Positions 6,585 through 15,094 of a DNA stretch of 17,583 nucleotides are shown here, piece after piece; the first letter of the stretch is position 1, and each line of letters starts with the position of its first letter. The notes beneath the pieces are model-generated. The model was not told the origin of the DNA. It did not search any database and saw only the letters and a list, made by a program, of their open reading frames with translations. This stretch comes from UBA1672 sp023140905 (GTDB taxonomy: Bacteria > Pseudomonadota > Alphaproteobacteria > Micavibrionales > Micavibrionaceae). The DNA lies in assembly GCA_030636745.1 (NCBI GenBank), contig DAOVWH010000026.1:1-17583 (forward strand), in the 5' to 3' direction. A program made the translations under genes and the position numbers.

Positions 6585-8441
6585 TTAAACCACTGTAGTA
6601 TGCATCTCTTCCAATTCCAGCCAGAGTGTTTCTTGATTTTGCAAGTCTTTTAGGACAATGGCATAGGCTTGTTGAGCTTGTTTTATTTTTGAGTGATCGC
6701 TGTAAAGATCAATGTCTGCCATCAAGTCTTCCATGCGGTCTTTTTCCGCAGTCAGGCGAAGAACTTCTTTTTCTGCTTCTTCTGTCTTTTTTTTCAGGGA
6801 GGCTTGAGAAGTAGATTTTTTTTCAGAGGATACCTTTTTATTTTTTCTTTCTTTGCGGTTTTCGCGGCGGGACTTGATGATAAATTTCCGGTAGTCTTCC
6901 AGATTGCCATCGAACATAGCGCAGGTACCATCGTTCACTAGCCATAAACTGTCGGCAACACGCTCTATCATTCCAGGGTCGTGGCTAACCAGAATAACGG
7001 CACCTTCGTATGCGTTGAGAGCCTGTATCAGTGCTTCGCGGGCATCTATATCAAGGTGGTTTGTAGGCTCATCCAGAAGAAGGATATGAGGAGAATCGTA
7101 GCTCATAAAAGCAAAAAGTAATCGGGCTTTTTCACCTCCGCTTAAGTTTCCTATCCGGTTGTCGGCAAGCATTTTTGAAAAACCAAACTGTCCCAGTTTT
7201 CCGCGAATTGCGGATTCTCTTATGCTTCCTGTTTTTTTTGCGACCATACGTGACATTTCCTGATAGGGAGTAGATTCAATATCCAGCTCTTCAGTTTGGT
7301 GCTGTGAAAAATAACCGATGCGAAGTTTGCCGGAACGAACTATATTTCCCTTCATTGCCGGTAATTTTCCGGCTATAAGCTTTATCATGGTGGATTTGCC
7401 GTTGCCGTTCGCGCCTAGAAGTGCGATGCGGTCGTTCATATCGATGCTTTCGTAGATATTACGGAGTATCGGTTTTTCTTCCGTGTAGCCGACATCGACC
7501 TCTTGAATTGAGATTAAAGGTGCGGAGAGTTTATCCGGCTGCGGAAAGTTGAATTTTATGGAGCGGTCTGCGATTACGGCGTCTACCAGATTCATCCTTT
7601 CCAATGCTTTGATGCGGCTTTGCGCTTGACGTGCTTTAGTTGCTTTGTAGCGGAAACGGTCAACGAAAGCTTGCATATGGGCGCGGTGCGCTAGTTGCTT
7701 TTCGTGCATTTTCTTTTGCAAACCAAGTTTTGCTGTGCGTTCTCTTTCAAAGGTGTCGTAATTGCCGGTGTAGAGTGTCAGCTTTTGTTTATCGACATGG
7801 ATAACGTGATCGACGCATTTGTTTAGCAGTTCGCGGTCGTGAGAGATAACCAGCAGTGTGTGCGGATAGGAAGCAAGATAAGTTTCTAGCCACATAATGG
7901 CTTCAAGATCAAGGTGATTAGTAGGTTCATCTAGCAAAAGGATTTCCGGTTCGACAAATAGTGCTGCTGCCAGAGCTACGCGCATGCGCCATCCTCCACT
8001 AAGGGACGAAAAGGGAGCCTGCATCTGGTCTTCATTGAAACCTAGTCCAGTCAGTAGAATGGCGGCGCGGGAGTGAGCCGTATATGCGTCAAGTTCGTTT
8101 AGCTGTGCATAGATATCAGCCATTTTGTACGGATCTGTTTCTGTTTCAGATTGTTTGAAAAGTTCCGTTAGATCCTTATGGGCAGACAAAACCATCTCGA
8201 TCAGTGGTGTGTCGCAATCAGGAATATCCTGACGCACTTGTCCGAACTTCTGTTGTGCTGTTATGGAGATATGGCCGTTGTCTGGTTGTATTTCATTGGA
8301 GATGAGTTTGAATAGTGTAGTTTTCCCCGCACCGTTGATGCCGACAACACCAACTTTCCAGCCGTCTGTGACGTTTAGGCTTGAATTTTCAATAAGTGTA
8401 CGCGCACCGATTTTATAGGTGAGGTTTGAGATACTTAACAT
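6585..8441 (-). CDS. ABC-F family ATPase, YheS-like
   Basis: Cytoplasmic tandem ATPase without membrane domains. ABC-F proteins bind the ribosomal E site and act on stalled or antibiotic-bound ribosomes. The 618 residues hold two nucleotide-binding domains. The first has Walker A GINGAGKTT (34-42), signature LSGG (147-150) and Walker B ILLLDEP (167-173). The second has Walker A GANGNGKST (343-351), LSGG (433-436) and Walker B ILLLDEP (453-459). Between them, about 225-295, is the basic helical P-site tRNA interaction motif. A lysine-rich linker (about 523-552) leads into a C-terminal coiled coil ending in LWLELEEM. The start is the ATG at 8441, but no good Shine-Dalgarno is visible (the upstream sequence is A-rich). 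The coding sequence contains two runs of eight T on the plus strand (6787-6794 and 6816-6823). Closest family by wording is YheS/alphaproteobacterial ABC-F; a dedicated antibiotic-protection role is not indicated. Confidence 0.93.
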   Translation of the reverse strand: MLSISNLTYKIGARTLIENSSLNVTDGWKVGVVGINGAGKTTLFKLISNEIQPDNGHISITAQQKFGQVRQDIPDCDTPLIEMVLSAHKDLTELFKQSETETDPYKMADIYAQLNELDAYTAHSRAAILLTGLGFNEDQMQAPFSSLSGGWRMRVALAAALFVEPEILLLDEPTNHLDLEAIMWLETYLASYPHTLLVISHDRELLNKCVDHVIHVDKQKLTLYTGNYDTFERERTAKLGLQKKMHEKQLAHRAHMQAFVDRFRYKATKARQAQSRIKALERMNLVDAVIADRSIKFNFPQPDKLSAPLISIQEVDVGYTEEKPILRNIYESIDMNDRIALLGANGNGKSTMIKLIAGKLPAMKGNIVRSGKLRIGYFSQHQTEELDIESTPYQEMSRMVAKKTGSIRESAIRGKLGQFGFSKMLADNRIGNLSGGEKARLLFAFMSYDSPHILLLDEPTNHLDIDAREALIQALNAYEGAVILVSHDPGMIERVADSLWLVNDGTCAMFDGNLEDYRKFIIKSRRENRKERKNKKVSSEKKSTSQASLKKKTEEAEKEVLRLTAEKDRMEDLMADIDLYSDHSKIKQAQQAYAIVLKDLQNQETLWLELEEMHTTVV

Positions 8442-8575
8442 TTTGGTTTTCTTTCGTGCTTATGAGATCAATCTTTTCCCAGATAAGCTATAAAATTGCA
8501 ATAATTATCATTAGACTCGTTTTACAATAGGCGGCTCAGAAAACGAGACTTAGAAATGGTCGTAGAACGACCTAT

Positions 8576-8638
8576 TTACGAAAAAACGAAGGAACAGTCC
8601 AAAATGACAGAAACATGAAACATTTCTTTTAAAGCCAT
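8576..8638 (-). CDS. Possible 20-residue leader peptide upstream of the ABC-F gene
   Basis: The frame starts ATG at 8638 and stops TAA at 8578-8576. It encodes MALKEMFHVSVILDCSFVFS, a mildly hydrophobic peptide. The ribosome binding site is weak (AAAGAG, seven bases before the ATG). Its position, after a possible promoter and directly before two inverted repeats, is what a ribosome-sensing leader would look like. ABC-F resistance genes in other bacteria are known to be controlled by leader or attenuator elements. A 20-codon frame can easily occur by chance in 300 bases, so this is a candidate only. Confidence 0.25.
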   Translation of the reverse strand: MALKEMFHVSVILDCSFVFS

Positions 8639-8739
8639 TTCTAGACTCTTTGAACGATTTTAAAGTATTTTTTCTGTACATTGTCTTTTCCAGCATTAAT
8701 TGTTAAATTAATCTATTATGTATACTTATTTTAAAGCCA
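8627..8739. repeat. Direct repeat of 11 bases, two copies 102 bases apart
   Basis: TTTTAAAGCCA occurs at 8627-8637 and again at 8729-8739, with the shorter TTTTAAAG between them at 8658-8665. All lie in the non-coding region between the two ABC-F genes. Low sequence complexity makes chance possible. Confidence 0.6.
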
Positions 8740-8744
8740 AACGA

Positions 8745-10595
8745 CTATAGCTCTTCCAATTCCAACCAGCGTGTTTCCAGTGCTTCCAGTTTTACTTTAG
8801 CTAAAGGCAATTGTGTCGAAGCTTGAGTAAACCCGTCTGTATCGCGCATATAAAAACTAGAATCGTTCATTTGGTCTTCTAGTAGGGCTATTTCTTTTTC
8901 CAGATTTTTAATTTTATTGGGAAGCATTTCTAATTCACGTTTGATCTTATAACTCATTTTACCGGATTTATCAGAAGGGGACGGGGCGTCTGATTTATCT
9001 TTTGTGGAAGATTTTACCGGTGTTTTCATTCGGTCATCCAGAGCAAGAGCGTCTTTCATCTCCCGCCCCATTTTTGCACTTTGCGCTTTCTTGAAAGCCA
9101 GATAGTCACTATAGTTGCCGATAATTCCTTCAACCTGACCATTGCCCTCAAATATCAATGTTTTCTTTACGATTTTATCCAGAAAATCTCGATCATGGGA
9201 AACAATGAATAACGTACCTTGATAGCTTGTTAGAACATCAGTAAGCATATCCAGCGTATCCATATCCAGATCATTGGTTGGTTCATCCAGAATAAGCATA
9301 GCTCCCGGATTAGCCAGTATCTTAGCCAGCATCAAGCGGTTCTTTTGTCCTCCAGACAAGGTGGAAACGCTGCGCCATGCATCTTCTGGATCGAATAAGA
9401 AATCTTTCAAATATCCGCATACATGACGCGACTTACCGCGTACATCCAGATAATCACTATCTGGAGCGCATAAATTATCTTTCAGCGATTTATGATTTTT
9501 TATTCCCTCACGTTTTTGGTCAAAGACGCTATAAGTGACGTTTTTACCTTTCTTGATTTTACCGCTATCAGGAATTTTTTCTCCTGTCAGTAGCTTAAGA
9601 AACGTGGTTTTTCCAGCACCATTTTTCCCCAGAATGCCGATGCGGTCACCTTTTTTGATGCGCATGTTAAAGGCATCAAGGATAATCTTATTGTCAAATG
9701 TTTTGCTCACTTTAAAGAACTCGGCAATATTGCGCGATGATTCTTCGGCTGTAATAGGGGGAAGCGCAATTTTGGACGTAACACGTCGATAGGATTTCAT
9801 GTCCTTCTCAAGTTGATTGCGTGCAGTGAAAGCTTCTGATTGTCGTCGCACATTACGCTTGACCCGTGCCCTGACTCCACGATTAGCCCATTCCAATTCA
9901 TGCTCCAAGCGTTTGGAACGATTGTGCAAAGATCGACCTTCCTGCTCTAGCAAACCTTGTGACCATTCCTCAAAATAGGCAAAGCCTTTAGGTGCAACTT
10001 TTATCTGTCCACGATCCAGCCAGAAAATCCGGTCTGTTGTATTGGCTAAAAATTGCCTATCATGCGAGACAACCATCACTGCTCCGCGATAGTTTTTGAT
10101 ATATCCTTCCAGCCATTCGATTAGCTCTAAATCCATATGGTTGGTAGGTTCATCGAGAAGCAATATATCTGGTTGTTCAACCAAAGATCTGGCCAGAGCA
10201 GCGCGGCGAAGCTGTCCACCAGAGAGCATATCCAGTGTATCGTCAGGTTCTAATAATAAAGGTGCAACTACCATATCAATGCGGTAATCAATATCCCATT
10301 CTTCTAAATCCGAGCTAAGCCCTTCAAAGACAAAGTCACGTACAGTTTTGCCCGGTGTTGGATCAACATGCTGTTGCATATACCCGGTGGTAATTCCCGG
10401 ATATAAGAAGCGTGTGCCGCCATCAATTTCCCGTGCACCTGTGATGATATTCATAAGCGTCGTTTTGCCAGCCCCGTTTTTTCCCACCAAAGCGATTTTA
10501 CGTCCTGAATGGATATGGAATCCCAGTTCTTCAAAGAAAGTCTTTCCCGCAATTAAAACAGTGGCATCTTCTACGCTTAAAACAAGATCACTCAT
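8745..10595 (-). CDS. uup: ABC-F family ATPase, Uup-like
   Basis: Cytoplasmic ABC-F ATPase of the Uup branch, linked in E. coli to ribosome function, 50S assembly and precise excision of transposons. The 616 residues contain Walker A GKNGAGKTT (38-46), LSGG (124-127) and Walker B ILLLDEP (144-150) in the first domain. The second has GKNGAGKTT (323-331), LSGG (413-416) and MLILDEP (433-439). The linker has the Uup-typical basic stretch RGVRARVKRNVRR (239-251). The C-terminus has a charged Ser/Lys/Pro-rich linker (525-546). It is followed by SYKIKRELEMLPNKI (548-562), matching the Uup coiled-coil domain that binds DNA in E. coli, and it ends with RWLELEEL. The start is the ATG at 10595, with AGGA (10609-10606) ten bases upstream. 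It lies 115 bases after the RND gene on the same strand, with no clear terminator between them. Confidence 0.92.
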   Translation of the reverse strand: MSDLVLSVEDATVLIAGKTFFEELGFHIHSGRKIALVGKNGAGKTTLMNIITGAREIDGGTRFLYPGITTGYMQQHVDPTPGKTVRDFVFEGLSSDLEEWDIDYRIDMVVAPLLLEPDDTLDMLSGGQLRRAALARSLVEQPDILLLDEPTNHMDLELIEWLEGYIKNYRGAVMVVSHDRQFLANTTDRIFWLDRGQIKVAPKGFAYFEEWSQGLLEQEGRSLHNRSKRLEHELEWANRGVRARVKRNVRRQSEAFTARNQLEKDMKSYRRVTSKIALPPITAEESSRNIAEFFKVSKTFDNKIILDAFNMRIKKGDRIGILGKNGAGKTTFLKLLTGEKIPDSGKIKKGKNVTYSVFDQKREGIKNHKSLKDNLCAPDSDYLDVRGKSRHVCGYLKDFLFDPEDAWRSVSTLSGGQKNRLMLAKILANPGAMLILDEPTNDLDMDTLDMLTDVLTSYQGTLFIVSHDRDFLDKIVKKTLIFEGNGQVEGIIGNYSDYLAFKKAQSAKMGREMKDALALDDRMKTPVKSSTKDKSDAPSPSDKSGKMSYKIKRELEMLPNKIKNLEKEIALLEDQMNDSSFYMRDTDGFTQASTQLPLAKVKLEALETRWLELEEL

Positions 10596-10710
10596 AAATA
10601 CTTATTCCTAGTGTTAGTAAGACGGGAACCTAGCATATCATGCGTAAATCGGAAACGTTTTTATCTTTGCATAAAACTCAAAGCGTAAGTCCGTAGTAGT
10701 TCAGTTGATA

Positions 10711-13700
10711 TTAATGCGTTTGGGTTTCTGGAGCAAAGCGAAGGAAGCGTGTCATAATTTTAAAAATATGTCTGATATCTTCATTAATCATATACAAAGC
10801 TGGTATAAGAAGCAGTGTTAATAAAGTTGCAAACAAAATCCCGTATCCTAGAGATATCGCCATGGGAATAAGAATACGTGCCTGAATAGATGTTTCAAAC
10901 ATTATCGGTGCTAAGCCAACGAAGGTTGTTATTGTTGTCAGGATAATTGGGCGGAAGCGTTGCCGTGCCGCAGTGATAATAGCATCATAAGATTTTATCT
11001 TATCTTTATTGCGCTTCTGATTGGCCAGATTAATCAGGATAAGCGAGTCATTAACTACTACACCCGCCAAGGCAATAATGCCGAACATACTTGGTAAACT
11101 AAGTGGAAAGTCCATAATGAAATGACCAATAAGAGCACCAATAATGCTGAACGGAATAGCAATCATAATAAGCAAGGGTTGGGTATAGCTAGAAAATAAA
11201 ATAGCCAGAGCCACATACATAATAAAGCAGACAATAATCATGCCTTCTCCCAAGCTCATAATACTTTCGCGCATATCTGCTTGTTGTCCTTCAAAAGAGA
11301 ATGTTAAGCCGGGATAATGCGTTTGTAATTCAGGTAAAACAGACTGTTTAAGTTCGCTGACAATCAAATCAGTTTGAGATGGTGGCGTGACATCAGCTTT
11401 AACTTCGGTAACGCGCTGAAAGTTACGGCGGTCAATTGTGGTATATGCACGGTCATCTTTGACATTTACAATATCGCGTAACATTGCATAAGAGCCGCTG
11501 GGAGATTTAATCATCATATTGGAAAAATGATAAAAAGATTCACGTTGGTCACGCGGAAGCATTACAAGTACGCGCACTTCATTACGTCCACGCTGTTGCT
11601 TAACAGCTTCACTGCCATAATAAAAACTGCGGATTTGCCGTCCCACAGTTTCTGGCGTAAAGCCAAGCACATAGCCTAAATCTGTCAAAGTGAAATCGAA
11701 CTGGCGTTTACCCTGAGCTGTGCCGTCATCAATTTCACGTGTATTAGGGAATTCAGCTAAAGCTTTCCCAAGGTCAATAGCAGCTTTATCCAAAATTTCC
11801 GTATCTTCATGACTTAGTTCTATAGTCAAGGCTGCGTCATGTCTGGGTCCACCAAAATCAGATGAAAATACCAGACTTTCTAACCCTGGAATATTGCCGG
11901 TCTTTTTACGCCATAGTTCTGTAAATTGGTCAGTGGAAATAGGGCGAATGTCAATATTAGTGAGATAGGTGCGCATAGTCACTTCATTCTCATCAATTTG
12001 AGCATGAATCCCATAAGCAAGTATATCGCCGCCATTTTCTTCTATAACGATTTTAGCCGCATTTAATAATTTCTGCTCAACGATTTTAACTTCATTTAAA
12101 GGTGCGCCAACTTCCAAAATTGCTAAAGACCGCGAAAAGTCAGATTCAATAGTTGGTAACATAACCATGCCCAGACGACCGCTTTTTGCATAACCGCCCA
12201 TTGCAATCAAGACTAGCATGAAGAGGGCTGAGGAGATGTAGCGAAACCGCACAGAAAGTTTTGCAAATGGAATGTACGTATTGTTCACAAAAGCATCAAA
12301 TTTGCGGTTAAATGCTTTTTTTATCCCTGATATTTTTGCAAAGAGCATGTTCTTTTGTTTCTTGTTTTCGCGCAATGTCAGGTGACAAGGCAGAATAAAT
12401 AAACTCTCAATAAGCGAGATAACAAAAATGGAAATAACAACAACGGGAATAACTTTGAAAATTTCTCCCAAAACTCCGGGGATAAAAAACAAAGGCGTAA
12501 AAGCAACAATATTGGTAAATATACTAACGCTTATAGGAATAGCCATTTCGCGTGCACCTTCAATACTGGCTTTTACCGGACTCATTCCCTGTTCACGCTT
12601 GTGATAAATGTTTTCTCCCACCACGATGGCATCATCTACCACAATTCCTAAAGCAATGATAAAAGCAAACATAGATATCATATTAATCGAAAAATAATCG
12701 ATTCCCGGAAAAAGCAAAAAAGCACCCATATAGGAAATAGGAATTCCCATACTTACCCAGAGAGCTAGACGAATATCCAGAAACAGAGCAAGGAGCACAA
12801 TAACCAGAATAAGTCCGGTAAGACCGTTTTTAATCAATAGATCGGCCCGTTGCTGGAACATAATAGCGCGGTCAGAGGTGACTGTAAGTTTCATATTATC
12901 GGGAAGATCAACATTAATTTTATCAATCAAACTGCGTGTTGCCATAGCAACTGTAACCGGGCTTTTATCAGCATTGCTGTTAACCGTCATTTCAATAGCG
13001 TTCTGGCCGTTAAATGTAGCGTAAAGGTCTTTATCTTCGAAAGTATCCGTGATTTTGGCAATTTCACCTAGTGTTACAATGCTGCCATTATTATTGGTGA
13101 TAATTGTTATAACGGCAAATTCATGAGCATAATCTTTGCGTTCTGTCATACGGACAAGAATTTGTCCTGACAAAGTTTTAAGCGTTCCACCACCGAGTTC
13201 TACAGAGCGTTCGGATAAAGCAGAGGCTATTTCTGGAATGCTTAAATTATAGCGCCGTAATGTTTCTTGAGAGACTTCTATATGAATTTCATAGTTACGG
13301 GTATTTTGAAACTCAACCAGTGTAATATCTTCATCGCGTTCAAGACGGTAGCGTATTTGTTCTGCCGTATCCCGTAAAACATTTTGGGGAACAGAGCCAT
13401 GCAACACCAGATTAAGGATACGATCTTCATCTTGTATAAGACTGACAGTCAGATTTTCCGCATCAACTGGAAAAGTAGAGATTTGATCGACGTTGGTTTT
13501 GATGTCTTGTATAATGCGCGATGTTTCATCACTATCTTTAATATCGGCAATAACATGGCCATAAGCTTCGTGAGCAGAAGAAAAAATTTCATCAATACCA
13601 TCAATATCCTTAATAGCATCTTCTATAGCTAGTAAGATCCCTTGCTCAACTTCTTCAGGGCTAGCTCCCGGATAGGCCACCGTAATAAGAACTTTATCAA

Positions 13701-13860
13701 TGGAAAATTGTGGGAAGAATTCTTGTTTGGTTCCGAGCAGTAAAATGAATCCACCAACAAGCATCACCAACATCGCAAGATTGGCCGCTACAGGATGTGA
13801 CGCCATCCAGGCAATCGGTCCCGGTTTTATATCATCAAGTTCATTTGGGTCAAAATGCAT
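10711..13860 (-). CDS. RND efflux pump, AcrB/HAE-1-like permease
   Basis: Proton-driven inner-membrane trimer that pulls substrates from the periplasm or outer leaflet and passes them to an outer-membrane channel. The 1049 residues fit the family. The first membrane helix is at about 22-43. The PGASPEEVEQ motif of the porter domain is at 64-73. A block of helices at about 345-500 contains the TM4 motif GIVVDDAIVVGEN, with the proton-relay aspartates D409 and D410. The second half repeats the plan, with a helix near 545-565, porter and docking parts, and helices at about 875-1027. The TM10 motif reads GVVVNDSLILIN: the lysine used in AcrB (K940) is replaced by N937. The threonine pair in TM11 (975-976) is kept. 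The start is the ATG at 13860, 13 bases after the adaptor stop; a TTG at 13902 overlapping the adaptor is not credible. Substrates cannot be told from sequence. Confidence 0.95.
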   Translation of the reverse strand: MHFDPNELDDIKPGPIAWMASHPVAANLAMLVMLVGGFILLLGTKQEFFPQFSIDKVLITVAYPGASPEEVEQGILLAIEDAIKDIDGIDEIFSSAHEAYGHVIADIKDSDETSRIIQDIKTNVDQISTFPVDAENLTVSLIQDEDRILNLVLHGSVPQNVLRDTAEQIRYRLERDEDITLVEFQNTRNYEIHIEVSQETLRRYNLSIPEIASALSERSVELGGGTLKTLSGQILVRMTERKDYAHEFAVITIITNNNGSIVTLGEIAKITDTFEDKDLYATFNGQNAIEMTVNSNADKSPVTVAMATRSLIDKINVDLPDNMKLTVTSDRAIMFQQRADLLIKNGLTGLILVIVLLALFLDIRLALWVSMGIPISYMGAFLLFPGIDYFSINMISMFAFIIALGIVVDDAIVVGENIYHKREQGMSPVKASIEGAREMAIPISVSIFTNIVAFTPLFFIPGVLGEIFKVIPVVVISIFVISLIESLFILPCHLTLRENKKQKNMLFAKISGIKKAFNRKFDAFVNNTYIPFAKLSVRFRYISSALFMLVLIAMGGYAKSGRLGMVMLPTIESDFSRSLAILEVGAPLNEVKIVEQKLLNAAKIVIEENGGDILAYGIHAQIDENEVTMRTYLTNIDIRPISTDQFTELWRKKTGNIPGLESLVFSSDFGGPRHDAALTIELSHEDTEILDKAAIDLGKALAEFPNTREIDDGTAQGKRQFDFTLTDLGYVLGFTPETVGRQIRSFYYGSEAVKQQRGRNEVRVLVMLPRDQRESFYHFSNMMIKSPSGSYAMLRDIVNVKDDRAYTTIDRRNFQRVTEVKADVTPPSQTDLIVSELKQSVLPELQTHYPGLTFSFEGQQADMRESIMSLGEGMIIVCFIMYVALAILFSSYTQPLLIMIAIPFSIIGALIGHFIMDFPLSLPSMFGIIALAGVVVNDSLILINLANQKRNKDKIKSYDAIITAARQRFRPIILTTITTFVGLAPIMFETSIQARILIPMAISLGYGILFATLLTLLLIPALYMINEDIRHIFKIMTRFLRFAPETQTH

Positions 13861-13873
13861 AATTGTCCGTTCT

Positions 13874-15094
13874 TTAGTTCCCAATATTATTATTTCGAAC
13901 AATAATATTCATTCCTGCAACAGGTGTTATAATATTTGATGTTACCAGATTAGTTGCGTAATCCAGTCCTTCAGTGATATAGGCATATTTACGATCTTTA
14001 TAAGTTACTGTTACAGGCTGAATAACCAGTTTTCCACCTTGTTCCAGCCAGACGAAATTACCATTATCACTTTGATGAACATATTGTTGAGCAATGCGTG
14101 CTGCGCCTTTTAAAGTTTTACCTATTAATATAACAGGGACATAATCACCGAGAATAAGGGGATATGCAGCATGTTCATTATTCTCCTCCTTTAACAGAGG
14201 ATCATTGACTCTTACAATAACTCCAGTTAATCGGCTTTGCTTATCAACTACACCGGTTTGCTTAAACACTTCGCCTTCTCGTAAGCCACGTTTATTTCCT
14301 AGTTTTATAATGGCTTTTGTTCCTGTTGAACCAATAGCATTATCTGGGAAACTCAACCAAGGTAAATCACGTAATGAGATATCAAGATCAATCCAGTATT
14401 CATTTGTTGATACCAGTGTAGCAAGTTGGCTTTGTGCGGCGATCACATTACCCAGATCCGTATTACGCTCAGTAACGATAGCATCAAAAGGAGTGTTTAA
14501 ACTTGTTCGCTTAAGATCCAATAAAGCTATATCCAGAGCAGATTGTGCTGTGTCTAAATCAGCTTTAGCTTGTTCAAGTTGAGGTTTGCGCAAGGCTAAA
14601 TCCGTATTTTTGAGTGTTTGGCCTGTGCTACGTTGCAAAATTTCAATTTCATTTTTTGCAATTTGTTGACGGCCTTCCTCAAGTTGAAGAGCTGCTTTAG
14701 CTTGCTTTAAAACAGCACGTTTTGATTTTACTGCAAGATTGTAATTTACTGGATCAATCTTCATAATTTCTTCACCGGCTTTGAAGAAACCACCGGGAAT
14801 GAACTGTTCGGAAACAGCAACTATCTCACCGGAAACTTGTGCTTTTAAAACCATTTTATGGGCTGGAACAATGTTTCCCATAACCTCAATTTTTACAGGG
14901 AAGTTACCAAAAGCAATGGGTGTGATTGTAACATAAACTTGCCGTTTTACATGTTTTGTCACTTTTTCCGTATGTGCAGGATGGGAAGTAAACCACTCTG
15001 CAATACTAACGCCAATGCCAAGAATAGCCAAGCTGATAAAGGCAAGTAACAATCTTGAAAACACCGAAGGTTTTTTTCTTCGCGTTTCACTCAT
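13874..15094 (-). CDS. RND efflux periplasmic adaptor (membrane fusion protein)
   Basis: Links the RND pump to the outer-membrane channel in the periplasm. The 406 residues begin with one uncleaved-type membrane anchor (about 13-32, no lipobox cysteine). The first half of the lipoyl-like domain follows at about 82-115 (KAQVSGEIVAV and VNYNLAVKSKR region). A long alpha-helical hairpin spans about 118-195, and the second lipoyl half lies at about 196-230 (TPFDAIVTERNTDLGNVI). A beta-barrel and a membrane-proximal domain follow (TVTYKDRKYAYITEGLDYATNLVTS). The order is that of AcrA/MexA-type adaptors. Its ATG overlaps the stop of the channel gene by four bases (ATGA at 15094-15091), which implies translational coupling. 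The RND gene follows after 13 bases. The call is firm at family level. Confidence 0.94.
   Translation of the reverse strand: MSETRRKKPSVFSRLLLAFISLAILGIGVSIAEWFTSHPAHTEKVTKHVKRQVYVTITPIAFGNFPVKIEVMGNIVPAHKMVLKAQVSGEIVAVSEQFIPGGFFKAGEEIMKIDPVNYNLAVKSKRAVLKQAKAALQLEEGRQQIAKNEIEILQRSTGQTLKNTDLALRKPQLEQAKADLDTAQSALDIALLDLKRTSLNTPFDAIVTERNTDLGNVIAAQSQLATLVSTNEYWIDLDISLRDLPWLSFPDNAIGSTGTKAIIKLGNKRGLREGEVFKQTGVVDKQSRLTGVIVRVNDPLLKEENNEHAAYPLILGDYVPVILIGKTLKGAARIAQQYVHQSDNGNFVWLEQGGKLVIQPVTVTYKDRKYAYITEGLDYATNLVTSNIITPVAGMNIIVRNNNIGN

Larger units (their letters stand above)
8442..8744 (-). promoter_or_regulatory. Leader region between the two ABC-F genes with inverted repeats
   Basis: This 303-base region lies upstream of the YheS-like gene. 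Read on the minus strand, a weak sigma70-like promoter is possible: AAGACA (8687-8682), 17-base spacer, TTTAAA (8664-8659). It is followed by a 20-codon frame (8638-8576). Three bases after its stop is a perfect 6-bp stem with a 3-base loop (arms 8572-8567 and 8563-8558). A second inverted repeat of 11 bases with one mismatch follows (arms 8550-8540 and 8523-8513, 16-base spacer). Neither stem is followed by a run of U, so an ordinary intrinsic terminator is not supported. Near the uup end is an AT-only palindrome at 8695-8712 (7-base arms). Confidence 0.4.

Noticed and set aside
13861..13902. 14-codon upstream extension of the RND pump from a TTG overlapping the adaptor gene
   Set aside because: The ATG at 13860 gives the normal family N-terminus just after the adaptor stop, and the extension sequence only mirrors the adaptor's 3' end.
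14205..14582. 125-codon plus-strand frame inside the adaptor gene
   Set aside because: It is antisense to the conserved adaptor sequence, with no start signal and no recognisable domains.
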